A stretch of DNA of 64,000 bases. Origin: Allocoleopsis franciscana PCC 7113 (GTDB lineage Bacteria > Cyanobacteriota > Cyanobacteriia > Cyanobacteriales > Coleofasciculaceae). Below the pieces are notes generated by a model that saw nothing but the letters and a program-made list of their open reading frames with translations, did no database searches and had not been told where the DNA came from. Numbering within the stretch: position 1 is the first letter of the stretch; every line of letters begins with the position of its first letter. The position numbers and the translations under genes were made by a program. This document shows positions 36,727 to 46,600 of the stretch, piece by piece. The stretch covers positions 5,048,001 through 5,112,000 of the forward strand of contig NC_019738.1 of NCBI RefSeq assembly GCF_000317515.1, in the 5' to 3' direction.

Positions 36727-37713
36727 ATGCTCAAACTCCGCGCAATTCTAATAATGACGGTCTATGCCATCCTGGCTGCCTTGGCTAGCTTTTGGATGGC
36801 GAAACAATCCTATTCCTGGTTTCCGCCAGAAGCGGCAGCAGAAGCAAAGTTGCAGGATGATTTATTCAGTCTCTTCACTGGGTTAGGTACATTCATTTAC
36901 TTAGGGGTGATCGGCCCTTTCCTCTACTCGTTGGTCTTTCATCGCGCCAGTAAGTATGACATGAGCGATGGCCCCCCGATTGAAGGCAACCTCTGGCTGG
37001 AGATTGTCTGGACGGGAATACCATTGGTTTTGGTGTTAACGCTTTCCTTTGTGAGCTATCGGACTTACGAAAAAATGGCGGTACGAGGGCCGATGGAACT
37101 GGTGCATTTGCACATGCCTCAGGTGATGCAGTCTGCTTACGCCGAACCCTTTGATAGCAGCCCTCAACAGCAAATTCAGAATGCAGCCCAAACGGCTCCC
37201 ATTGAGCAAATTGACGTGACGGCTAAGCAATGGGCATGGGTTTTCCATTATCCACAACAGAATATCACTAGCACTGAGTTACATTTACCGGTCGGTCGCC
37301 GGGTGCGGTTCACGTTGCGATCGGAGGATGTATTGCATGGGTTTTACATTCCGGCATTTCGGCTGAAGCAAGATGTCGTTCCCAATCGCGAAATCGATTT
37401 TGAACTGACTCCCGTAAAAGAAGGAACCTATCGCCTGCGCGATTCCATGTTTAGTGGCACTTACTTTGCGGCAAATCAAGCAGATGTCGTCGTTCAGCCA
37501 TTCGACGAGTATCAACAATGGCTTGCCGATGCTGCTGCTCAATCGCCCACCCCTGCCTTTAATCAGGCTGCTTTTGAGTACAGCCAAGAAAGCGATCGGG
37601 AGGGTGCAACAAAAGGCAAGGTAGCCATTCGTGGTTGGAACAGCATCCCACCTGCACCGCCACCTGTAGTGAATTATGCGCCCAAGCCTGAACCGGATAG
37701 CCCACCAGCGTAA
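36727..37713 (+). CDS. coxB: Alternative terminal oxidase subunit II (CoxB/CtaC, lacking the CuA site)
   Basis: 328 aa. Two N-terminal membrane helices (about 8-28 and 50-70, with a third hydrophobic stretch at 92-110) precede a cupredoxin domain (IDVTAKQWAWVFHYP, DVLHGFYIPAFRLKQD). His204 is kept, but the CuA box normally CSELCG..H..M reads RDSMFSGTYFAANQ at 239-250, and the whole protein has no Cys. It therefore cannot bind CuA or take electrons from cytochrome c in the usual way. This matches the cyanobacterial ARTO-type subunit, thought to accept electrons from quinol. The tail is Pro-rich. Confidence 0.92.
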   Translation: MLKLRAILIMTVYAILAALASFWMAKQSYSWFPPEAAAEAKLQDDLFSLFTGLGTFIYLGVIGPFLYSLVFHRASKYDMSDGPPIEGNLWLEIVWTGIPLVLVLTLSFVSYRTYEKMAVRGPMELVHLHMPQVMQSAYAEPFDSSPQQQIQNAAQTAPIEQIDVTAKQWAWVFHYPQQNITSTELHLPVGRRVRFTLRSEDVLHGFYIPAFRLKQDVVPNREIDFELTPVKEGTYRLRDSMFSGTYFAANQADVVVQPFDEYQQWLADAAAQSPTPAFNQAAFEYSQESDREGATKGKVAIRGWNSIPPAPPPVVNYAPKPEPDSPPA

Positions 37714-38035
37714 ATAAGGCAGAGGGCAAAGGGCAGAAGGCAGAAGGAAGGGAGGAGGAAGAGGGCAAAAGATAGAAGTTTTAAGTTTTCGAGATATTCC
37801 TCAGATAGTGTTCCCTGTCATCTTCCTAGTGCAGCATGGCGGAAATAAGTGACCAGTTAATGAAAGAGCCAAAAGTAGAAGGTATAAGCCTTTCAACCTT
37901 CTGCCTTCTGCCTCCTGCCTTCTGCCTTCTTGTACTAGTTCGTTCTCTTACCTTCATCGCCTTTTCCTCAATTCATCTTCTCTTCTTCCCCTTCTGCCCT
38001 CTGCCTCCTGCCTTCTACCTTCCCCCTCAAAACAA
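37714..38035. repeat. GGCAGAA-type repeats between coxB and coxA
   Basis: Forward heptamers (ggcagag, ggcaaag, ggcagaa) at 37722-37748 and inverted ones (cttctgcc, tcctgcc) at 37899-37930 and 37998-38022. An open frame that starts at 37836 runs through the second block in frame with coxA and would prefix it with Leu/Pro/Cys-rich sequence; it is rejected as the coxA start. Confidence 0.7.
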
Positions 38036-38042
38036 GCAAACT

Positions 38043-39752
38043 ATGACCAACATTTCTCTTGAACCGATCAAAGGCGTTCGCGGACAGCCGTATCCCGGTG
38101 CGCCCGACAACTGGAAGCGATTCTTCACCTTTAGCACCGATCACAAAGTCATCGGCATTCAATACATCGTCACATCGTTCTTCTTTTTCTTGATTGGAGG
38201 CTTGTTGTCGATGGTGATGCGGGGTGAACTCATTACCCCCGACGCCGATCTGGTCGATCGCACCGTTTATAATGCCCTGTTCACGATGCATGGCTCGATC
38301 ATGCTGTTTATGTGGACATTCCCCGTTTTAGTAGGACTGGGAAATTATCTAGTTCCGCTAATGATTGGGGCACGAGATATGGCATTTCCCCGACTCAATG
38401 CGGTTTCTTTCTGGATGGTTCCCGTGGTGGGAATTCTCATGCTGGCCAGTTTTCTGGTGCCGGGAGGCCCGTCGCAGTCAGGATGGTGGGCATATCCGCC
38501 TGTGAGTTTGCAAAACCCAACCGGAAATCTGATTAACGGGCAAGTGTTGTGGATTTTGGCAGTGGCAATTTCGGGCGTGTCTTCGATCATGGGCGCGGTG
38601 AATTTTGTCACTACCATCTTCCGGATGCGAGCACCAGGAATGACCTGGTTTAAAACACCTGCCTTTGTCTGGTCAGTGCTGGCGGCGCAGTTAATTCAAC
38701 TATATGGGCTACCTGCGCTAACTGGGGGTGCGGTAATGCTGTTGCTCGATATCACGATTGGTACGAGCTTTTTTGCACCAGACCGAGGCGGCAACCCTAT
38801 ACTCTATCAACACTTTTTCTGGTTTTACTCCCATCCAGCAGTCTATGTGATGGTTCTGCCCGTGTTTGGGATATTTTCTGAAGTTTTACCTGTTCATGCC
38901 CGTAAACCTCTATTTGGCTATCGGGTGATTGCGGCATCATCCATCCTCATCACGATTATCAGCGCTTTCGTGTGGGTACATCATATGTTTGCCAGTGCCA
39001 CTCCAGGTTGGATGCGGATGTTTTTCATGGTGACTACGATGCTGGTAGGCGTTCCCTCTGGTATTAAGGTGTTTGGTTGGGTGGCAACGATATGGGGTGG
39101 CAAGATTCGCTTCACCACGCCAATGCTATTTGCGCTAGGTGGCATTAGTAACTGGCTATTTGCTGGCATTACTGGAATTTTTCTGGCTTCTGTGCCGATC
39201 GATATTCACGTTAACAACACCTACTTTGTGGTTGGACATTTCCATTACGTGTTGTATGGTGCGATCGTTATGGGCATCTATGCCGGAATCTATCACTGGT
39301 TCCCCAAAATGACCGGACGCATGTATTACGAAGGGTTGGGCAAACTGCACTTTGCCTTGACTTACCTGGGAACGGCGTTAACCTTCCTGCCCATGCACCC
39401 CGCTGGGTTGATGGGAATGCCCCGTCGTGTCGCATCTTATGACCTAGAATTTGCCTACTGGAATGTCTTAGCGAGTCTGGGCGGGTTTCTCTTGGGGCTG
39501 TCTACGCTACCGTTTATTCTCAACATGGTGAGTTCCTGGATTCGGGGCGATAAAGTGGGCAACAATCCCTGGCGGGCTTATGGCTTAGAGTGGCTCACCT
39601 CTTCACCACCCACAGTCGAAAACTTTGAAGAAACACCGATTGTGGTTTCGCGTCCCTACGGCTACGGTAGCAACGAACCATTGGTCGGGAACGTTCCTAA
39701 CCCAGGCTTAACTGAATTTCCTGAATCGTTTACTCAGGAGCAAACATCATGA
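38043..39752 (+). CDS. coxA: Alternative terminal oxidase subunit I (A2-type haem-copper oxidase)
   Basis: 569 aa from ATG 38043 (MTNISLEPIKGVRGQPYPG), about 12 membrane helices. Haem and CuB ligands: His83 (FTMHGSIMLF), His264 (FYSHPAVYVM) with cross-link Tyr268, His313-His314 (VHHMFAS), His399 and His401 (GHFHYVLYG). The usual HPEVY Glu of the D channel is Ala266 and is preceded by Tyr262-Ser263, the YSHPxVY pattern of A2-type oxidases, so proton loading uses the Tyr-Ser pair. It forms the catalytic core with CoxB and CoxC. coxC starts inside its stop codon. Confidence 0.94.
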   Translation: MTNISLEPIKGVRGQPYPGAPDNWKRFFTFSTDHKVIGIQYIVTSFFFFLIGGLLSMVMRGELITPDADLVDRTVYNALFTMHGSIMLFMWTFPVLVGLGNYLVPLMIGARDMAFPRLNAVSFWMVPVVGILMLASFLVPGGPSQSGWWAYPPVSLQNPTGNLINGQVLWILAVAISGVSSIMGAVNFVTTIFRMRAPGMTWFKTPAFVWSVLAAQLIQLYGLPALTGGAVMLLLDITIGTSFFAPDRGGNPILYQHFFWFYSHPAVYVMVLPVFGIFSEVLPVHARKPLFGYRVIAASSILITIISAFVWVHHMFASATPGWMRMFFMVTTMLVGVPSGIKVFGWVATIWGGKIRFTTPMLFALGGISNWLFAGITGIFLASVPIDIHVNNTYFVVGHFHYVLYGAIVMGIYAGIYHWFPKMTGRMYYEGLGKLHFALTYLGTALTFLPMHPAGLMGMPRRVASYDLEFAYWNVLASLGGFLLGLSTLPFILNMVSSWIRGDKVGNNPWRAYGLEWLTSSPPTVENFEETPIVVSRPYGYGSNEPLVGNVPNPGLTEFPESFTQEQTS

Positions 39753-40357
39753 CAGTAGAAAAAGCGATTGCACAAGACGTTGAAGCTAACGTTCGACAGC
39801 ACCAGGAGCATGACGAAGCAGGAAACAGTAAATTTGGCTTTATCGTGTTTCTGCTGTCGGAAAGTGTCATCTTCCTGAGCTTCTTTGCGGGTTACATCGT
39901 CTACAAAACCACTAGTCCTGACTGGTATCCGCCTGGTGTTACTGGCTTAGAAACCAGAGAGCCACTGATTAATACAATCGTGCTGGTATCCAGTAGTTTT
40001 GTAATCTACGTGGCTGAACGTTATTTACACGATAAAAAGCTGTGGGGCTTTCGCCTATTTCTGTTAGCCACGATGGCGATGGGTAGCTATTTCCTATGGG
40101 GGCAAGCGGTGGAATGGCGCAGTTTATCCTTCAGCATTCAGTCAGGATTGTTTGGCGGCACTTTTTATTTACTCACCGGATTTCATGGCTTGCACGTTCT
40201 CACCGGTATTCTGCTGCAAACCTTGATGTTGGGGCGATCGTTTATCCCTGGTAACTACGAAAACGGTTTTTTTGGTGTTGAAGCAACGTCTTTATTCTGG
40301 CACTTTGTCGATGTCATTTGGATCGTGTTGTACACATTGATTTATGTTTGGCAATGA
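39749..40357 (+). CDS. coxC: Alternative terminal oxidase subunit III
   Basis: 202 aa with five membrane segments, typical of the short bacterial subunit III. The ATG at 39749 overlaps the coxA stop by 4 bp (atga), so translation is coupled. Landmarks are GFIVFLLSESVIFLSFFAGY, LLTGFHGLHVLTGILLQ and LFWHFVDVIWIVLYTLIYVW. It closes the five-gene DUF2231-DUF2231-coxB-coxA-coxC unit; repeats follow directly. Confidence 0.94.
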   Translation: MTVEKAIAQDVEANVRQHQEHDEAGNSKFGFIVFLLSESVIFLSFFAGYIVYKTTSPDWYPPGVTGLETREPLINTIVLVSSSFVIYVAERYLHDKKLWGFRLFLLATMAMGSYFLWGQAVEWRSLSFSIQSGLFGGTFYLLTGFHGLHVLTGILLQTLMLGRSFIPGNYENGFFGVEATSLFWHFVDVIWIVLYTLIYVWQ

Positions 40358-40360
40358 GTG

Positions 40361-40420
40361 AAGGCAGAAGGCAGAAGGTGATGTGCATTTAAACTCTATC
40401 ATCTTCTCCCCCTGTCTTCC
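40361..40420. repeat. GGCAGAA repeat after coxC
   Basis: Two forward heptamers (aaggcagaaggcagaagg at 40361-40378) and a C/T-rich inverted counterpart at about 40400-40425 that may form a hairpin at the end of the oxidase transcript. The remaining 200 bp before the next gene contain nothing recognisable. Confidence 0.6.
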
Positions 40421-40631
40421 ACTTTGCAACTAGAATGCTGATTAGCTTATCAACGCTTTCGGCAATAACGCATGGATGGAACTTGGCAACGCATTAACAA
40501 AAAGCTACAGCAGTGCTGAGTTTTAGACACTAAAATCTGTCCTGGGTTCAATTCAAGCAACAATCCTGTCTGTCCTTTCGTACTGACTTATCCTATGTAA
40601 TTATTGAGGTATACATAAATTATTGCAATTC

Positions 40632-43600
40632 ATGCTTTTACTCAATAATATCACCGTTAAAGCAACAATTTATGAAAGTGCCAATTCCCTAGTTTATCGA
40701 GGCATAAAAAACTATGATAACACACCTGTAATCCTCAAGGTTCTTAAAGAAGACTATCCAAGTCCCCAGGAAATTGTTCGCTACAAAAAGGAATATGCCA
40801 TTACTCACTCTTTAAATCTAGAAGGAGTGATTAAGGCTTATAGTCAACAGGAATATCAGAGAAGTTTAGTGATCGTTCTTGAGGATTTTGGCGGGGAATC
40901 CTTAAAGAAATGGATGAAGCTCTCGCCACAGGGGTATTACCCGATGCCCTTACCCGAATTCTTAAGCCTCGCGATTAAAATTACCAAAATTTTGGGCAAT
41001 ATTCACAGCAGCAACGTCATACACAAAGATATTAACCCAGGTAATATTGTCCTCAATCCAGAAACGGGGCAAGTTAAAATCATCGACTTCGGTATTTCCA
41101 CTCGCTTACCGTCCAATAGTCCTCCTCTAGTTCATCCTCATGGATTAGAAGGGACTTTAGCCTATATGTCGCCGGAGCAAACCGGACGGATGAATCGCAC
41201 TCTGGACTATCGCACAGATTTTTACTCCCTTGGTGTTACGTTCTACGAATTGCTTACCGGGAAGTTGCCTTTTACTACGGATGATGTTTTGGAACTGGTG
41301 CATTGTCATATCGCCAAACAACCCGTTCCACCCAAAGAAGGCAGAAGGCAGACCGGAGCTTTAGTGAGGACAGGAGGCAGAAGGGAAGAAGTTCCTCAAT
41401 CTGTTTCAGATATTGTCATAAAATTGTTGGCGAAAAATGCCGAGGATCGATATCAAAGTGCTTGGGGAATTCAAGCGGATTTAGAGGAATGCCTGCGACA
41501 GGTAAAGGCAACGGGTAGAGTAGAAAATTTTCGTCTTGGTTCTCAGGATATTTCCAACAAGTTTCAAATCCCGCAAAAACTGTATGGACGTGAAGCGGAA
41601 ATTGAAACTTTGCTGGCGGCATTTAAACGAGTAGCTGGAGGCGAGTTAACCTCTCCTCCTATCCCTCTCCTACCAGAAGAGGGGAGTCCAACTTCCCCCT
41701 TCCATAAAGAAAAGGTTTCTTCCTCTGTCCTCCCCCCGCGTCGGATGGATAGAGGGGGGTTGGAAGGGCGAGGGGGGTTAGGTTGCGTCGAAATGATGCT
41801 CGTCGCTGGTTATTCCGGTATTGGTAAATCAGCACTGGTACAAGAAATTTATAAGCCGATTACCGAAAAACGCGGCTATTTCATCTCCGGTAAATTTGAC
41901 CAGTTGCAGCGCAATATTCCCTACTCTGCCGTTGTTCATGCCTTTGGTGGATTGATGCGGCAACTCTTGAGTGAAAGTGAAGCACAATTGCGACAATGGC
42001 AAGAAAAAATTTTAGCGGCTTTGGGGCCAAACGCACAGGTCATTATTGATGTGATTCCCGAAGTGGAACTGATTATTGGCAAACAACCGCCCGTGCCAGA
42101 GTTAGGCGGTGCTGAGTCTCAAAATCGCTTTAATTTGGTCTTTCAAAACTTCATCAGGGTCTTTTGCACAAAAGAGTATCCCTTAGTCATCTTTCTGGAT
42201 GACTTGCAGTGGGTAGACTCGGCAACTCTCAAGTTAATTGAACTGATGATGACGGATATAGATACGCAATACCTCTTGTTAATTGGGGCGTATCGGGATA
42301 ACGAAGTCAACTCAACCCATCCCTTGATGATGGTGCTTGATGAATTGCGCCGTCAAGAAGCAACGATTAATCAGATTACCTTAGCACCTTTAAAACTAGA
42401 GCATATTAGTCATCTCATTGCCGATACATTACACAGCGATACTGATTCGGTAAAACCTTTGGCAGAATTGGTGAAGGGGAAAACTGAAGGGAATCCTTTC
42501 TTTGTTAACGAATTTCTGAAAACTCTCTATGCTGAGAATTTACTAGTGTTTACCCCCCCAACCCCCCTTGTTAATGGGGGAGTAAGAGAGGACTCCCTTT
42601 TTAAGGGGGAAGAAAGAGAGCATTCACTTACTTCGGGAGGAGTACAAGAGAAATTAATCAATTCCCCCTCTTACCAAGGGGGGGTTAGGGGGGGTAGGAG
42701 TCTTTGGCAGTGGGATATTGCTCAAATCGAGGCACAAAACATTACTGATAACGTAGTGGAATTAACCATCGCTAAGTTGAAAAAACTGCCCCAATCCACT
42801 CAGGAAGTTTTACGCTTGGCGGCTTGTATTGGTGCTAATTTTGACTTAAACACCCTCTCCATTATTTGCCAAAAATCGGAAGCGGTAATTTTCCAAGACT
42901 TATTGATAGCAATTGAGTCAGGGTTAATCTTGCCTGTATCTGAGTTTAATACAGAACTGTTAATCCAAGATTATAGATTCCTGCACGACCGAGTGCAACA
43001 AGCGGCTTATGCTTTGATTGATGAATCGCAAAAACAGGTTGTTCATCTCCAAATCGGTCGCAATTTGCTCGAAAAAACTTCACCAGAGCAACGCTCCGAG
43101 CGGTTGTTTGAAATCATCGATCATCTCAATCAAGGACTTGAGCTAGTCACGGCTCGATCAGAACGAACTGAAATTGCCAGATTGAATTTAATGGCAGGTC
43201 AGAAAGCAAAGGCAGCAACGGCTTATGACGCAGCTTTTAAGTATTTCACGACAGGGATTCAACGCCTCAATTCAGAGAGTTGGCAGAGTGAGTATGATCT
43301 CACCTTAGCGCTGTACTCAGAAGCAGCAGAAGCGGCGTATCTCCAGGGTTGCTTTGATGAGATGGAACAGTTGATAGAAGTGGTACTCGTTCACGCTAAG
43401 ACAGTGGTTGACAAAGTGCAGGTTTACGATAGCAGCATTCAAAGATATTTGTCACAGGGCAATCTGAAAGAAGCACTCAAAACTGGATTGGAAGCGTTAA
43501 AGCTCCTGGGAATAGATTTAATAGAAAATCCAAGTCAGGCAGATACTCAGAGGGAATTGGAGTCAACGGCTGCATTACTCGCTGAACGAGAAATCGAAGA

Positions 43601-46600
43601 CTTGATTAATTTACCAGAGATTGCTGCACCAGAACCACTGGCAGCTATAACAATCCTATCGAATATGGGGTCTGCTGCATTTATAACGTTACCAGCACTG
43701 TGGATACTGATTATATGCAAAACAGTAAATTTATCAATCACCTACGGTAATACTATCTGGTCACCGATGTATTATGCTGCCTACGGATTTGTTCTATGTG
43801 GAGTTGTTCAAGACATTGAACTCGGCTATAAATTTGGTCAATTGGCTATTACCTCGGCAGAACGATTGAATAACAAAAGAGGCAAGGCTAGAACCCTAAG
43901 GTTTTCGGGTACCCATATCATGCAATGGAAGGTGCATCTTAGCAACACAATACCAATGCTGGCTGATGCCTATCAAAGTGGAGTGGAAACTGGAGACTTT
44001 GAATGTGCTGGTTATGCTGCCTATAACCTATGCTATAACTCGTTTTCTGCTGGAGAGGAACTCACCCAACTGGAACAAAAAACAGCAACCTATAGCAAAG
44101 CGACCAATCAAATCAGACGGGAAAGCCCCTCGAATTGGCTTGCAATAGTGTGGCAGACAATTCTTAATTTGTTAGATAGGTCTGAGAATCCCAGTCGCTT
44201 AGTTGGTCGGGTGTGTAATGAAGAGGAGGCGTTATCACACGCTATTGCAGTTAAAGATGGAACTGTAATTCAAATACTCTATTTACACAAAGTCATGTTG
44301 TGTTATCTATTTGAAGAACACCATCAAGCTGTACAGACTGCTATTTTGGCAAGGAAACATTTTGAACAGGTGTCAGCAATAATGATTCTACCTGTATTCT
44401 GTTTCTATTATTCTCTAGCGCTTTTGAGCCTATCGCTCGATGCTTCAAACTCTGAAAAAGCAGCTTGGCTAAACTGTGTTAACACCAACCAAGAAAAAAT
44501 GCAGAAATGGGCAGAACACGCCCCAATGAATTATTTACATAAATTTTATCTAGTCAAGGCAGAGAAAGCACGAGTCTTAGGGCAATTTCTTGAAGCTGAA
44601 GAGTTTTATGAACGGGCGATAGACGGAGCAAAGGAGAATGGATATCTTCAAGAAGAAGCCTTAGCGTATGAGTTAGCAGCCAAGTTTTATTTAGAGCGTG
44701 GTAGATTGAGGTTTGCCCGAACCTATATGAAAGAGGCACACTACACCTACACAATCTGGGGGGCAAAGGCAAAGGTCAACGATTTAGAAGCAAAATACCC
44801 GCAGTTACTCACAAAATCATCGACAGCGAAAAGCATTACTTCCACACGCACGACACATCCGACAACCACCACTGGCAGTCAATCTGGCGAAACATTGGAT
44901 TTAGCCACCGTGATGAAAGCGTCCCAAGCAATTTCCGGTGAGATTGTGCTGGATAAATTACTCAGTTCCTTGATGAAGATTCTCATCGAAAATACTGGGG
45001 CGCAAACGGGCTTTCTCCTTTTAGAGAAAGCAGGACAATGGGTTATTGAAGCTTCGGGTACTGTTAATTCAGATAATGTCCCCGTGTTTCAGTCACTCTC
45101 TATTGACAACCACCTACCTACATCCATCATCAACTACGTTGTCCGAATGAAGGAAATAGTTGTTTTCAACGATGCTGCCAGTGAAATCCAAAATCCACCC
45201 CCCAACTCCCCCCTTGGTAAGGGGGGAACCAAAATACCAAATCTAAACGATCCTTATATCAAAGCGCATCAAACTAAATCTCTCTTGTGTACACCGCTGA
45301 TTAACCAAGGTCAATTAAGGGGTATTGTTTATTTAGAGAACAATCTCACCATCGGTGCTTTTACGCCTGAGCGGTTGGAAATTCTACAACTATTATCCGG
45401 GCAAGCGGCGATCGCAATTACCAATGCCAAACTTTACGCCGAAGTACACGCAAGTGAAAGAAGGCTGACTCAATTCCTAGAAGCCATACCTGTAGGCATC
45501 GGAGTGCTGGATGCTAGCGGTAAACCTTACTACGCCAATCGCACGGCTATAGAGTTACTGGGTAAGGGAGTTGTGCCATCAGCTACCGCCGAGCAATTGG
45601 GAGAGGTGTATCAAGTCTATATCGCGGGAACCGATCAACAGTACCCCAGCGAACAAATGTCAATCGTGCGAGCGTTGAGGGGGGAATGCGCTACCATAGA
45701 TGATGTAGAAATCCACCATCCGGATCGGGTTATTCCGATAGAGAGTCGGGGAACACCCATCTTTGACGAAAAGGGGAACGTTGCTTATGCCATCGGCGCT
45801 TTTCAAGACATCACCGATCGCAAACAAGCACAAAAACTTTTAACGGATTACAATCACATCCTAGAAGCTCAAGTTGCCGAACGGACAGAAGCATTGCACC
45901 AGCAAGCACAAGAGCTAAAACTGACCCTAGAACGCTTGCAACGCACCCAAAGCCAACTGATTCAAGCCGAAAAAATGTCGAGTCTGGGGCAAATGGTAGC
46001 GGGTATTGCCCACGAAATCAACAATCCCACGAGCTTCATCTACGGCAATATCAGTCCCGCAACGGGATACGCACAGGACTTGCTCCACCTCATTGCACTC
46101 TATCAGCAGTACTACCCCGAACCTGTTGCAGAGATTGCTGCACAAATCGACGCGATCGAACCCAATTTTATTGCAGAAGACTTCCCTAAACTGCTGGCAT
46201 CAATACGACAAGGTGCCGAACGGATTATGCAGATCGTCCTGTCTTTACGAAACTTTTCCCGCCTTGATGAAAGGGAGTGCAAGCGAGTCGATATTCATCA
46301 AGGCATCGATAACACCCTGGTCATCTTACAACATCGCCTAAAACAACAGCCCAATCGCCCGGAAATTCAAGTGATTAAAGAGTATAGCGAACTGCCCAAT
46401 GTTGAGTGTTATGCCGCTCAACTCAATCAAGTTTTTATGAATATTTTGAACAATGCAATAGACGCTTTAGAAAATGTTCGTAGTTCATCGTACTCGCTAG
46501 CACAAGAAGCAAGCTACATCGTTCATAGCAAAGTTGCTGAACTTGGTCGAAGCAATGAACAATCAACAATGAACTACGAACAATCTCCAACAATTTGGAT

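Noticed and set aside
37836-38042. 69-residue N-terminal extension of coxA
   Set aside because: It is Leu/Pro/Cys-rich sequence translated from inverted GGCAGAA repeats; ATG 38043 gives the normal family start.
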